Source of the DNA: Chloranthus sessilifolius
Taxonomy: Eukaryota > Streptophyta > Magnoliopsida > Chloranthales > Chloranthaceae
Assembly (NCBI GenBank): GCA_021018995.1
Contig: CM037598.1
Location: 74,666,671 to 74,730,670 of the forward strand
Reading direction: 5' to 3'
DNA: 64,000 nucleotides
Shown: piece after piece, positions 33,897 to 45,998 of the stretch
Position numbering within the stretch: position 1 is the stretch's first letter
Layout: each line of letters starts with the position of its first letter
The notes under the pieces: model-generated
Databases searched by the model: none
What the model saw: the letters and a program-made list of their open reading frames with translations, nothing else
What the model was told of the DNA's origin: nothing
Made by a program: the position numbers and the translations under genes

Positions 33897-33904
33897 TTTA
33901 TATA
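33897..33904 (-). promoter_or_regulatory. TATA box in Athila 3' LTR
   Basis: The minus strand reads CTATATAAACCC around here. The same sequence is at 44931-44938 in the other LTR. Confidence 0.6.
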
Positions 33905-34149
33905 GCAGTGGGGTGGCGGCGCATTTAGGAAACCCTAATTTTAACGATGCCACGTGGCCTAACAGTGATCCTTGGATGCGTCGGGGCGCGTGCATGGAGA
34001 TTTGAGCAAGGGAGTGCGTGCCCTAATCGCTAGAAATTCCCAGAAGGTTCTCTGCTGAAGAGATGGAAGTTTAGGTTCAGAGCTTCGCTAGGTAGCTGTA
34101 GTTTCCCAGACTTATCACGCGGTAGCTCTTTTCTCTTTGCTAGGATGAT

Positions 34150-34740
34150 TTGACATTGAAGCTTCAGCCGTCGTGAGGTTGAGTAGAAAACACAGTCTTA
34201 GATGTCGCGGGGTTGAAGTTCAAGCAGTCGCGAGGTTGCTCGGTCTTCGCTGGGCTGATCTTCGCGAGAGTGAATTTGAACAGCGCGAGAACTTCGCGAG
34301 CACTTCTCTTTACTGGACTTCGCGAGTTACCTTGCGAGGCTTTAATGAGTTTTGAACTGCGCGAGGTTCCATGTCTTAATTGATCTTCGCGAGGATGGCT
34401 TTACCTTCGCAAGGATTTTTTCTTCTTGAATGGTGCGAGAACTGCGCGAGGAGTTCTTCTTCTGATAATTGCATCCCGCGGCGACTGCGCGACAGCTGCG
34501 CGAGGAATCTTCTGAAGCTCTCTCTCCTCAGCCGTTCTGAGCGAACTGTGCGAGATTGAGAGAGGTCTGCTTTGAACTGCGTGACACTGTGCGATGTGTT
34601 CTACTCTTGAGCTTCGCGAGAGCTGTGCAAGTTTGAGTTTTTGAAGCTCTTCAGTCACTCATCTACGCGAGAGGTTGCTGTAAAGTCTTAGGAAGCTCAG
34701 TTGAACTGCGCGAGGCATATTTCTCCTAAATCCTCTAGCG
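34150..34740 (-). repeat. CGCGAGG motif cluster in Athila U3
   Basis: About twenty copies of CGCGAG(G), often as AACTGCGCGAGG or CTTCGCGAG, at irregular spacing. They lie 250-850 bases upstream of the TATA box in element orientation and are repeated in the other LTR (about 45190-45790). Confidence 0.7.
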
Positions 34741-34945
34741 CGAGGCTCATTTCAGGTCTGGATTCAGAGTTCATTCTTCTGAGGGATTTCTGGTGCCAAA
34801 GCAAGCTCCTTAACAGGATTCCTGGCCTTATTTCACTGTTGATTATTACCTACACAAAACACTTAACAAGAACTTATTAGGTGGCTAAGGGTCTAATCAA
34901 AGGTTAAGTTAAGGGGTGAAAAGTGGTACTTTTCAGGTCTTAACA

Positions 34946-34958
34946 CACCCCCAAACCT
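34946..34958 (-). promoter_or_regulatory. Athila polypurine tract
   Basis: The minus strand reads AGGTTTGGGGGTG directly before the TGTTAAGACC that opens the 3' LTR. Confidence 0.65.
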
Positions 34959-37500
34959 AATCTTTGCTAGTCCCTTAGCAAAGCTACATTAAATCTACTC
35001 TAAAAATTAAATGCCACTTTCGTAGGGAGCACGGATACATTTAGCATATGTACCAAACCTTTTAAACCCCTAGGTGATGCCTAGTGGAGGAGTGAAGTCT
35101 CCTGAGGGTTTTCAGTGAAGACACCCACAAACTTTTCAGTGAAACAGCCAACAAGAGTACAGTATCATTAAATGAGCAGTCAAGGAATCAGATTTAGTTT
35201 ACTCTTGAGTCAGTACACATAAAAGAATTTTAATCCATTGATTGCACAGAGATTTAGATAGCATAAACTTCTCATGAATGCACAACACTTCCAATCAGTT
35301 TACAACCACCGAAAACTGCACAAGTGTGTGCCAGCATTGAGCTCATCATTAGCTCAAAAATTGGGTTATAGGTCATAAATAATACATTCAAGTTCAGACC
35401 CACAAACTTTGCAGGGCATACGCTCATAAAGGTTTTGTTGAGGGGTTCATTTTCTCACAGGCTCAAGAGCAATTACATCCCCTAAATAAGTTTGTAAGCA
35501 TGACCATAGGCCGAGTTCTTAAGTGCTGACATCATTGGCAATTCCTCACCATGGATTTGATAATTCCTTATCTTCACATGACAGCTCACTCAACTTTAGA
35601 TCACAAGGGCTTTTAACTGGGCTGTAATCTGGCTTATGGAGTAGGGTTTAAATGAATGGAAGGTTGAAAAGGGTTCCAATTTGAGAAATCAGTAGGTCAC
35701 TTGAGGTGGTTCATGACTTCACCTTCCATAATTCAGCTCCCTTCATCTTCTTTGAGATTTTTCGATTTGAAGTGATCAGTTTCTCTTCTTGATTTTGATT
35801 TTCCAATGAAAGTTCCTCTTGACTTCTCTCTTATTCCTCTTCATTATTATTTTTGTTTCTTTTTACTGGAGTTTCCTTCTTTTTATTTTGCTTTTGCTTT
35901 TCAGCAATGCCACCATGTTCTCAGTTACCATACTGCCAGATTTTTGAGATCTTTCTTCTACATTCACCTAATGTTGACCATATCTAGTCCATCTTCAACT
36001 CTTTCTCCTTTACCTTCTGAATTCTTAGAGTGAGGGTAGGTTGAATCAGGTTCATAGGTTCAGGTTCAAGTACTCAGGTGTATTTTGAAGAAATTTAAGA
36101 TTTAAAGCTCAAAGGGGGGTATGGACAAGGGCAGTTGCTTTAGGATTGATCTTTTTAGGCTCAAACTGTCCAAGAGAAGGCCTTGATCCTTTCCTAGGTA
36201 TCATGAGTACTGTCAGTTGTTTCAACTTGGAGTTACCTAACTTCTAGTGAGCACAGTGACTCAGCCAGTCCTTAGAACTAAAAGAAATGCCTTAGTTACT
36301 CCTCAAAGAATAGAAAAATTTTGTAGGCCCAATTCTCACTGGTTATGGTCATCCTTTGAACTTTCAAGTATGTCCTCACCTTTTTCTCTCTCTAATGATT
36401 CACTAAGTGCTGATACAAGTAGGTTTCCTTGGTGATATTATCATGGAAATATGGAATATTAGAAGTTTATACTGTCTAAAGTTTGCATAAATATTAACTT
36501 TCTTATTTGCATGATTCTTAAGTGAACATAGATTCATTTCCATATTACTCAGATGAGTCTGCTGCACTTATGTTAACTATTCCATTGGTGGTCTCATTAT
36601 ACCCCCAAACCTATGAGGAGCAGTGTCCTCACTGGTTCAAAGGTGTTTGTGCAGTAGAGTTATTACAGCAGAAAAGACGAGAACAAGAAATAAAGTACCC
36701 AAGAATAGAAAATTGTACAGCATATCAGAAAAGGAAAATTTCATTAAGAGTAAAAGAAAATTACAAAAATGGAGGAGGGAAGGAGAGAGAGATTAGGGGT
36801 GAGGGGGTTGAGAAGGTGGGGGAGGGGGTGGAGTGGAGGGGGCAGGGGATCGCTCTGTCTTTTGCTTCTTCTTCTGCAGCTGAAGCTTTTCCTCCTCCTC
36901 GTTGGCAAGGATTTACAGAACCTCCTCATATTCATCCCAGAGGGGTTGGAGGGGATCCGGCTCTTTAGGGGGCGGCGGGTCCAACCACATCAGGTAAAAC
37001 TTGTTAGGCAACGCGTCCGGCTTGCCATCTGCCATGATTAGGATTAGGGAAGGACCGCTAGGGTGAGAGGAGATAGGATGCGATGAAGATGAACAGGGCC
37101 TCCCTGTGTATTTAAAGGCGAGGATGGTGGAAGATGAAACGGTTGAATAACATCCAAGTCGCCGCAATTAATTGAGAGTGAGTTGGGAAACGTCAAGTCC
37201 CAAAGCATCGTGGAAATGACAAATGCATTAGACTCAAGGCAATTGGGTAAGGAATCACGAGAAATCACAATCAGCGATTATGGGAGTTAGAGCCGAAGTG
37301 CTGAGATTCAAGAAGATTGAAACTCGCGACAGCGAAAGAAATAGTCTATGCAAATTGCGCGAGTCTTCCCAAATCACAATTTGGAATGCGCGAGGGCCAA
37401 ATCAGCAATTCACAGAAGAAGAATAAATCATACCAATCCCACATAAACTCTATCAAGCTCAACAATATCAAACTCCACATAACCCCTAAAATTTTCTAAA
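34959..37500 (-). other. Athila 3' non-coding region with possible small ORF
   Basis: Mostly AT-rich without recognisable domains; no env-like frame with signal peptide or transmembrane segment is supported. One weak candidate starts with ATG at 37036 on the minus strand (MADGKPDALPNKF, then Pro/Glu-rich text). It is stopped at 36913, possibly by a CAA-to-TAA change, and the frame continues with Lys/Gln-rich and then Ser/Pro-rich sequence to about 36760. Confidence 0.45.
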
Positions 37501-37502
37501 AC

Positions 37503-38204
37503 TTAAGGTAGAAACAAAAGTAGTATAGTACAAAGATGGACACAATCATGGGTCGTAGATGTAGGGGTCCCATGAAAATGAATAGTGCTCATAGGATCAG
37601 CAGGTCGTTCAATGCAAGGCTTAAGCCTCTGACCATTCACTTTGAAGGTCCTCCCAGATTTGGGATCCTTGACTTCCGCAGCACCAGATGGGGAAACATT
37701 CACGACAACATAGGGACCATCCCATCTGGATTTTAATTTGCCAGGAAAGAATTTTAGTTTAGAGTTAAATAACCAAACCTTACCACCCGGTTCGAGGCTT
37801 TTTCTCAGCAAGCCCTTGTCGAAGAAAGCTTTAGCCCGTTCCTTGTAGATCCTGGCATTGGTGTAAGCATCCATCCTCAGCTCATCCAATTCCGATTGTT
37901 GTAATGACCTGTGTTGACCAGCATAAGTTAGGTCCATGTTCAAATTCTTAATGGCCTAATAGGCCCTGTGTTCTAACTCTACTGGGAGATGACAGGCCTT
38001 GCCATAGACCAGTCTGAATGGGGACATTCCAATGGGAGTCTTATAAGCAGTCCTATAGGCCCACAGTGCATCATCCAGTTTCTCAGCCCAATCTTTCCTG
38101 TCAGTCCTAACTGTTTTCTCAAGGATGTGCTTGATAACTTGCCCACTTGTTTGTGGGTGGTAGGGAGTAACAATCCTATGGGTCACAAAATATTTCTTGA
38201 GCAA
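37503..38204 (-). pseudogene. Athila integrase, C-terminal half
   Basis: The core reads [20 protein letters not shown], then [20 protein letters not shown] and, after a stop at 37956, the C-terminal LFNSKLKFFPGKLKSRWDGP and a short tail ending at 37503. In related integrases GQVE is followed by about seven residues before the ILEKTV helix. Here those residues are gone, including the catalytic Glu, so the enzyme would be inactive. Confidence 0.85.
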
Positions 38205-39778
38205 GCTCTCGAAATTTCTGTTACAGAAATGGCTACCCCCATCACTATAATAGCTCTAGGGGTTTCAAATTTTGAGAAAATATTGTGCTTTACGAATTTG
38301 AGGACCACCTGGTTATCATTGGTTCTTGTGGCAATGGCTTCTACCCATTTGAAAACATAGTCCACTGCCACTAAGATGAAGTGGTAACCATTAGAGGGAG
38401 GAAAGGGGCCCATGAAGTCAATTCCCCATACATCAAATAGTTCTACAACAAGGATGGGCTTTAAAGGCATTGAATTTCTTTTGGACAGCCCTCCTAGTTT
38501 CTGACATCTCTCACATGCCATGCAGTGTGTGTATGCATCCTTGAATAAGGATGGCCAGTAAAAACCACACTGCAGGACCTTGTCAGCTATTTTTCTCCCA
38601 CTAAAGTGGCCTCCAAAGGCATTTTCATGGCACATGGCCAGAATACTGGGGATATCACTTTCGGGAACACATCTTCGGATGATCTGGTCGGCATAGTACT
38701 TGTATAGGCAAGGTTCCTCCCAGAAAAAATACTTGACCCTTGAGAAGAACAGGTCTTTATCCATTTTGGTCCAGTGGGGAGGAATCTTTCCTATAACTAG
38801 ATAATTGACAGTGTGTGCAAACCAAGGGACTAAGGATTGGATGGCAAATAATTGCTCATCAGGGAAGGCATCATTTGTAGGGCCAACCAGGCATTTCTCC
38901 AAGATAATTCTGGACAAGTGGTCAGCCACCACATTCTCCACACCCTTTTTGTCCTTGATTTCGATGTCAAACTCCTGTAGCAGGAGTATCCATCTAATCA
39001 GGCTAGGCTTAGCATCTTTCTTGGACAGTAGGTACTTCAATGCCGAATGGTCAGTGAAGATCATAGTTTTAGATCCTAGTAGGTAGGCTCTAAATTTGTC
39101 AACAGCGTAAACCACTGCTAGAAGCTCTTTCTCAATTGTGGTATAGTTCAGCTGAGCTTTAGCAAGTGATTTGCTGATATAAGCAATGACCACAGGCAGT
39201 TTATCTTTTCTTTGGTCCAAAACAGCACCTAATGCCAAATCTGATGCATCACACAGCAGCTCAAAAGGTCGGGTATAGTCTGGTGTTTGGAGTACAGGAG
39301 CAGAGGTGAGGCAGATTTTCAATGTTTCAAAAGCCTTAAGACAGTCAACAGAAAAGTCAAAGGGCACATCCTGGCAGAGCAGGTGGCACAATGGCTTAGC
39401 AATTTTGCTGAAGTCCTTAATGAACCTCCTATAAAATACCGCATGCCCCAGGAAAGATCTGATTTGCTTGACTGTTTTTGGAGGGGGTAAATTGGCAATG
39501 AGGTCCACTTTGGCCTTGTCTACCTCAAGCCCTTCTTTAGAGACTACATGGCCCAACACAATGCCTTGTGCTACCATGAAGTGGCTCTTTTCCCAGCTTA
39601 AAACCAAATTGGTTTCCTCACATCTTTGCAAAACTAGGCTGAGGTGCTGTAGACACTGGCCAAAGCTGTCCCCATAGACAGAAAAGTCATCCATAAAAAT
39701 CTCCAAAAACTTATCAATCATATCAAAGAATATGGCATACATACACCTCTGAAAAGTGGTCATGACATTAGAGTCCAA
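38183..39778 (-). pseudogene. Athila RT C-terminus, RNase H and integrase N-terminus
   Basis: A 531-codon open segment. In order: RT active site [11 protein letters not shown] (near 39690), thumb with [16 protein letters not shown], RNase H with [46 protein letters not shown] and VVADHLSRI (catalytic D, E, D, D visible), the HHCC integrase finger ([14 protein letters not shown], ending [11 protein letters not shown] near 38490-38520) and the start of the integrase core [19 protein letters not shown] frameshift near 38255 destroys the second catalytic Asp region and links to the next segment. Confidence 0.92.
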
Positions 39779-40320
39779 AAGGCATCCTTCAGAAGCAAAG
39801 GTGCCAAAAGGATGTAAAGGTGGTTTTCTCTTGGTCTTGAGGATGCACAGGATTTGGTTGTACCCCGAGTACCCATCAAGAAAACAAGAAAAGCTTTTCC
39901 AAATTTGTTAATTTGATCAATGAAGGGGAGAGGGAAATGGTCCTTTCTAGTTTTAGAGTTGAGCTTCTTATAATCAATGCACACTCTCCAGCCAGTGGTT
40001 GCCCTGGCTGGCCTCAACTCTCCAGTTTCAGTCTTAATCACTGTTATGCCAGATTTCTTGGGCACCACCTGGATAGGTGCCACCCAATGAGAATCAGAGA
40101 TGGGGTAAATCACCCCTGCATCTAGCAATTTAATGATTTCCTTAAGAACCACTTCCTGCATGTGAGGATTTAACTTCCTCTGCATTTCCCTGGAGGGTAG
40201 TGCTCCCTCCTCAAGATGAATCCTATGCATGCAAATTGATGCATCAATTCCTCCCAGATCGGCAATGGTCCAGCCAATTGCCTTCTTGTGCTTCCTCAAA
40301 ACTGTTAGTAATTCCTCTTC
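39760..40320 (-). pseudogene. Athila RT, fingers region
   Basis: Conserved text KLNPHMQEVVLKEIIKLLDA, DSHWVAPIQVVPKKSG, TTGWRVCIDYKKLNSKTRKD and HFPLPFIDQI. After 39900 the frame is lost and conserved palm fragments reappear in other frames (DQEKTTFT near 39825, RMPFG near 39785), so several one-base indels and a small deletion lie at 39780-39910. It joins the previous ORF across a TAG at 40321. Confidence 0.88.
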
Positions 40321-41100
40321 CTACTCATTGGTAAGGGAGGAAGAGATAATCACAGAAAGCTTATCACCTTTCTCAAGGAAGGCATATTTTAATGTTTCTG
40401 GAAGCTTCTTGAGTTCCAGATTAGGGGCCTGTTGGGCGGATGGCAAAATTGGTGCATTAGAGGTTGGAGGAAGAGGTAGCAATGTAGGTTTCCAACTGGA
40501 ATGCTGCACTGAGCCCACAAAAGACTTCGATATGGTCATGTCTTTTGATCTCCCATCTGGGCTCTCTTCCTCCACCATGTCCCAAATTTTAACTAAATTC
40601 CTAACAATGTTGCCCCACTCCAGCAGAGTGGGCAATTCCTCTTCCATAATTTCCTCTAGTACATCCACTGCAAAGCTCTCCTCATTGTCCATCTGAGGGT
40701 ACTTTGCACTGTTGTACATATTCAGCTCAACTTTCATATGTCCAAAAGTTACCTCCATTACTCCAGACCTGCATTGGATGCAGGCATTGGCGATGTCAAG
40801 AAAGGCACCTCCAATATAATGTATGGGATTTGGGCTATTGCTGCACCCCATATCCAAAACTAAGAAGTCGGCAGGGTAGAAGAACTTATCCACTCCCACC
40901 AGGACATCCTCAACCATTCCCAGAGGTTTCCTCTCAGATCTATCAACCATCATCAACACAATGGGGGTAGCTTTCAGCTCCCCTAAACCTAGTTGCAGAA
41001 TTCACTGTATGGCAACAGGTTAACACTAGCTCCAAGGTCTAAAAGGTTTTTTCCAATTGTATGGTCTCCAATTATGCAGGGAATAGTGGGTATCCCTGGA
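40321..41100 (-). pseudogene. Athila aspartic protease and linker to RT
   Basis: The gag frame continues past a TAA at 41103 into the protease motif NLLDLGASVNLLPYSE (about 41000-41050), with catalytic Asp present in DLGAS. A one-base frameshift near 41005 moves the remaining protease (LGLGELKATPIVL, then KPLGMVEDVLVGVDKFFYPA) into the frame of 40324-40959. A long acidic linker rich in Glu and Pro follows, before RT. Confidence 0.85.
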
Positions 41101-41102
41101 TC

Positions 41103-43178
41103 TTACATCTTCTCAAGCATTGATATGTTAAATACAGAATTCACTGTATTAGTTGCAAAGACCTTCTTGGACACATGGCCTCTAGCCTTTCTCTTTTGGG
41201 TGCAGAGGTCTTTCAGGAACTTTGCATAGGCTGGGACTTGTTTAATTGCCTCAAGCAGGGGTAAATTGATTTTCACCTGCCTGAAGGTCTCCATCATTTC
41301 CTCCATCTGGGCATTCCCTTTATCAAAACGGATAGGACCATCCAAAGCCTGAGGAAATGGCAGCTGAGGTTCTGCTGGTTCCTCAGCTGCTAGCCCATGA
41401 CTAAACTTCTGTTTCTTTCTTTTTTCATGTTTTTCTCCCTGCTGCGGCTCAACTACAGCCTCATTATTTTTCTCCTGCTGTAAGGTGGCAGGCACTTCTT
41501 GGCTTTGTGGTCCCACAACTTCTCTATCATGATCATTTGCATCATCTGTGGAAATTACCTCTGCTGATCTGTTACCCACCTGATTGTTTACCAGCCTGCC
41601 AGACCTTAGGGCAGTGACAGCATTAGTGTCCTAAAACTTTGAGGAAGCTTCCTCAATTAAAAATTGACCCTTGGGGTTAGCAATTGGCTGGCAGGGCAAT
41701 CTGCCTTCATCTCTCCTAGCTAAGGCTTTTGACATTTGGCTCATCTGCTCTTCCATTTTCTGGAGGCTCTGACCATGAGAGTCCACAGTCTGAGCCAAGG
41801 AACCCAAGTTTTGCAATGAAGTCAAGACTTGATCCTCAAAAGAAACATTTCTAGGCTGAGAAGGGGGTAAGACCAACTGATTTTGCTGCTGATGGTGCTG
41901 GAAAGTAGACCTAGGGGCATTCCCTTGATTGAACTGCTGCTGTGGCCTTTGTGGTAAGGCCAACATCTGCTGGGGCTGCATGTAGTTGTCTTGCTTCCAC
42001 CTCAGATTTGGGTGGTCTCTCCATTGGTAACCAGCATTTTGGTGCTGGTATCCATATGGTTGCCTATTGTTGTCCCCAGATTATTGTTGGCCATAAGATT
42101 GAGCAGCAGCAGCATGTTTCAAAATCAATTCAGGAAATTTCCCTGCAGATGGACATTCCTCCACTGTGTGTTGTGGGGACTGGCATATTAGACATGCCTC
42201 CACCACATGAGCAGCCCTTCTGGGTTGCATCACAGTCAATAATTTGTCAAACTTCACAGAGAGGTTTGCCATCTGCAGCTGCAGGTCATTGTTCCCAGAC
42301 ACCTCATAAACTTTTCCTCTTGATCCAACAGCAGGACCCACCTTTGACTCAGATTCCTGACTAGTTCTTTCCAGGGATGTCTTTTGAAAAGCATTCTCAC
42401 TAATCACCTCAAATAATTCCCATGCCTCCTCAGCAGTCTTGTGCATGTAGGTTCCACCACAAGAGGCATCGACCATATCTCTATTTTTCTCATCAATCCC
42501 ATTGTAGAAGCTTTGTACAAGCTGCCACTTAGGGATCTTGTGGTGGGGGCATTGTTTGAGCATCTCTTTAAACCTATCCCAGGACCGGTTAAAATCCTCA
42601 GTTGGGGATTGAGCAAACGCAAGAATCTCTTTCCTCAACTGGCTAGTTTTGGTCTCAGGGAAGAACTTGGTTAGGAATTTGGTCTGCAGATCTTTCCATG
42701 AAGCAATGCTATTGTTGGGAAGATTGGTCAGCCAGGTACTGGCCCTATCCTTCAGAGAGAAAGGAAAGAGTTTGAGCCTAGTAGCCTCAGGTCCCAAACC
42801 AGTGATATTAAAAGTGGTGCACAAGGCCAAGAACTGGTCAATATGCTTGTAAGGGTCCTCCTTGCTAAGCCCATGGAAAGCTGGCAGCATCTAGATGATT
42901 GAAGTTTTTATCTCATACTTCCCATGAACATTAGGGAATTGAATGCTAAAAGGGGAGTTATAGTCATCCGGAGCATTCAACTCCTTGAGGGTTCTGGGTT
43001 GTTCTTCACCCATAATTGCTGTCACAGATTCACTTGGGGGCTCTCCTGTGGTGTGCCTGTCTCTCCTAAGTCTCCTTCCCCTTTCTAACTCAGGGTTAAG
43101 AGGCTCTAAAGCGGGGCTGAGGGATCTCTTCCCTAGTAAACAAGCACACCAACAGCAAGGAAAGCTTCTTGTAGGCAC
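41103..43178 (-). pseudogene. Athila gag
   Basis: One frame from 43178 to 41103 with stops only at 42891, 42081 and 41631. It shows LSPALEPLNPELERGR near the start, the capsid domain (LKLFPFSLKDRASTWLTNLP, WKDLQTKFLTKFFPETKT, FKEMLKQCPHHKIPKWQLVQ), a zinc-knuckle CLICQSPQHTVEEC (near 42150-42190), a Gln-rich spacer and a C-terminal NLPLLEAIKQVPAYAKFLKD block before protease. All three stops could be single-base changes (for example CAA to TAA). Confidence 0.9.
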
Positions 43179-43471
43179 ATTGTAAAAGAATAATTGTACA
43201 TTAACAAATTTATCTAACTAGTTTACAGCTATTCAAGGCATACATTTAAACTATCCTAGATACTGCTAGAAAATTTTTTTAAGACAGATAGACAGAGTTT
43301 TAAAAGTCAAAGAGTTTGCAAACAGAGGTAGCTAAGCTCAACATGCAGTCCACTGTCCTTCGCTGCTGCTGTCTAGATCTATAAAAAAGATTCAAAATTA
43401 TGTCAACAGTATCAATTATTCACATGTGCAAAGAATACTAATAAACTAAGGGTCTACTAATAGATCATCTT
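43179..43471 (-). other. Athila leader between primer-binding site and gag
   Basis: AT-rich, no coding frame; consistent with an untranslated leader. Confidence 0.6.
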
Positions 43472-43489
43472 TCCCCGGCAACGGCGCCA
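43472..43489 (-). promoter_or_regulatory. Athila primer-binding site, tRNA-Asp type
   Basis: The minus strand reads TGGCGCCGTTGCCGGGGA, the sequence known from Athila elements as complementary to tRNA-Asp. It is six bases inside the 5' LTR. Confidence 0.92.
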
Positions 43490-44930
43490 AAAAATTGTTG
43501 GCAGATTCTGGTGTGCTTACATTATTGTTTGGTGGTGAAAGCCATTTAAAAATCAAAGAAAGAGTAAAACAGGAGGTAAATTCAGCACAACTCAAAAGTC
43601 CTAGATCTGCAAGATACAGGGTCCTTTGTAGTAAGTTTTGATAAGTAAGAGTTTGTCCCACAGGGAAAGGTGATCTACAGCTCCAAAGGAGCCATCTCTA
43701 GTAGTCCCTCCAGATCTGACTACAGATCTGGCAGTCCTAAAAGGAGGGGAGTTTAAGGTCACTTATTCTAAGTATTCTAATGTCTAAACTACAGAAAGGG
43801 TTGAGAGGATGGATGGAGTGTGAAAAATAAATATAAAAGGGTGAGAAGTATGTTATTGAGCCCAGATCAGAGGAGTTTTGTAACTCAGATTCGGATCCGA
43901 TGTTATAGAAATCCTGTCCAATGGCTACATTGTCACCACTGAGGAGAAAGGATCCAACCCATCACTCTGCCATGATTCCACCCTTAAGGCTATAACCTGT
44001 CCACTCGAATGGTCACAGATTATCCCATAGGGGAGCCACTATTCAGGGATGGGTCAAAACATAACCAGTAAATCATTGTAGGCACTATTTGATCCAGGCT
44101 ACCAGCTCAAGAATCCATAGGGAACCTCAACCTCTAAAGCTCTATATGTAGGGCTAAGGCTGTATAGGACCATGATAGCCCAGACACATAGAACCAGCAA
44201 GAGATTGAGTACAACCTTCGATCTAGCTGTGCTTGAGTGAGGCTACAATGGTCCAGTCACCAGCCTACAATCTCTATAACCAGATCAGATCCAACACCTG
44301 ATGGCGGATCTATATAAATATAAGAGAGTCTGCCTCTGTACAATCTCTCACCAAGCTTCTACAAGCTCAGGTATAAAGAAGAAGGATCCATCTTGGATCG
44401 GTGGATTAGAATCACCCTAAGGCTATAGTCTGTCCACTTAAATGGTCACAGACTATCTCAGAGGTTATCCTCCTCACGGTGCCCAAAACAAAACAAGAAT
44501 ACTGCTGCTACCACCATGGTCACAAGGTTACCAGTTCAAGCTCCCATGGGAATTTCAGATCTAGTGGGTCCTGTGGTGGGGCTAAGGCTATAGGACCATG
44601 ATAGCCAAGACACACAGGTCACTTGGATCTAAATGGCCCTTAGAATCACTCCTCCATTGCTTTGAAACACAGCCAAAGCAATGGCGGATCACAAGGCAGC
44701 AGCCTTGCACAGAGCATCTCACACATAAACACCAATCCCACAAAGTACAGATCCTATTACAGAACTTCCATTAATCTAGTTCAAAAATGCATACAGAGAC
44801 ATAGCCAGCAAGTGCTGGACTATGGAGAGAAGGAAAAAGAAAAAGAAAACTACTTACAGCTAAAAAGAAAGAGAAAAGAAAAACGATCTGAGATGTGTTC
44901 CGAGATACCTAAACCTAAGCTAGGTATGGG

Positions 44931-44938
44931 TTTATATA
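44931..44938 (-). promoter_or_regulatory. TATA box in Athila 5' LTR
   Basis: TATATAAA on the minus strand, about 1.06 kb into the LTR; this would drive the element transcript. Confidence 0.6.
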
Positions 44939-45189
44939 GCAGTGGGGTGGTGGCGCATTTAGGAAACCCTAATTTTAATGATGCCACGTGGCCTAACAGT
45001 GATCCTTGGAGCCTCGAGATGCGCGCATGGAGATTTGAGCATGAGAGTGCGTGCCCTAATCGCTAGAAATTCCCAGAAGGTCCTCTGCTGAAGAGATGGA
45101 AGTTTAGGTTTAGAGCTTCGCTAGGTAGCTGTAGTTTCCCAGACTTGTCGTGTGGTAGCTCTTTGCTCTTCGCTAGGATGATTTGACAT

Positions 45190-45790
45190 TGAAGCTTCAG
45201 CCGTCGCGAGGTTGAGTAGAAAACACAGTCTCAGATGTCGCGAGATTGAAGTTCAAGCAGTCGCGAGGTTGCTCGGTCTTCGCTGGGCTGATCTTCGCGA
45301 GAGTGAATTTGAACAGCGCGAGAACTTCGCGAGCACTTCTCTTTACTGGACTTCGCGAGTTACCTCGCGAGGCTTTAATGAGTTCTGAACTGCGCGAGGT
45401 TCCATGTCTTAATTGATCTTTGCGAGGATGGCTTTGCCTTCGTAAGGATGTTTTCTTCTTGAATGGTGCGAGAACTGCGCAAGGAGTTCTTCTTCTGATA
45501 ATTGCATCCCGCGGCGACTGCGGGACAGCTGCGTGAGGAATATTCTGAAGCTCTCTCTCCTCAGCCATTCTGAGCAAACTGTGCGAGATTGAGAGAGGTC
45601 TGCTTTGAACTGCATGACACTGCACAATGTGTTCTACTCTTGAGCTTCACGAGAGCTGCGTGAGTTTGAGTTTCTGAAGCTCTTCAGTCACTCATCTGTG
45701 CGAGAGGTTGCTGTAAAGTCTTGGGAAGCTCAGTTGAACTGCGCGAGGCATATTTCTCCTGAATCCTTTAAAGCTTGGGTCAGCTGCGCG
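45190..45790 (-). repeat. CGCGAGG motif cluster in Athila 5' LTR U3
   Basis: Same array as 34150-34740, with about twenty CGCGAG(G) motifs upstream of the TATA box in element orientation. Confidence 0.7.
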
Positions 45791-45993
45791 AGGCTCATTT
45801 CAGGTCTGGATTTAGAGTTCATTCTTCTGAGGGATTTCTGGTGCCAAAGCAAGCTCCTTAATAGGATTCCTGGCCTTATTTCACTGCTGATTATTACCTA
45901 CATAAAACACTTAACAAGAACTTACTAGGTGGCTAAGGGTCTAATCAAAGGTTAAGTTAAGGGGTGAAAAGTGGTACTTTTCAGGTCTTAACA

Positions 45994-45998
45994 CCTTC
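45994..45998. other. Athila target site duplication, right
   Basis: CCTTC, matching 32452-32456. Confidence 0.92.

Larger units (their letters stand above)
32457..34945 (-). repeat. Athila 3' LTR
   Basis: Left copy in the window, right-hand LTR of the minus-strand element. It shares its full length with 43496-45993. It contains a TATATAAA box on the minus strand (33897-33904) and a cluster of CGCGAGG motifs (about 34150-34740). Confidence 0.93.
32457..45993 (-). mobile_element. Complete Athila-type Ty3/gypsy element
   Basis: A 13,537-base element bounded by two LTRs of 2,489 and 2,498 bases that start TG and end CA on the plus strand (TGTT...AACA), with a perfect CCTTC duplication. On the minus strand it has a tRNA-Asp-type primer-binding site, gag, protease, RT, RNase H, integrase and a 3' non-coding region with polypurine tract. 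The LTRs differ by scattered mostly transition changes and small indels, so it is not very recent. Gag, protease, RT and integrase are damaged, but long frames survive. Confidence 0.95.
43496..45993 (-). repeat. Athila 5' LTR
   Basis: Right copy in the window, upstream LTR of the minus-strand element. TATA box at 44931-44938 on the minus strand. Differences from the other LTR include a missing ATCCATT-like segment near 44229 and an extra block near 45768-45790. Confidence 0.93.

Noticed and set aside
36522..36968. A 148-codon plus-strand ORF in the Athila 3' region
   Set aside because: Antisense to the element, low-complexity Glu/Gly/Arg text from a GA-rich run, no conserved motif.
34959..37500. 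Env-like ORF sought in the Athila 3' region
   Set aside because: No frame with signal peptide or transmembrane segments, and no sustained coding potential.
41942..42364. A 140-codon plus-strand ORF within Athila gag
   Set aside because: Shadow of the strongly conserved gag frame on the minus strand.
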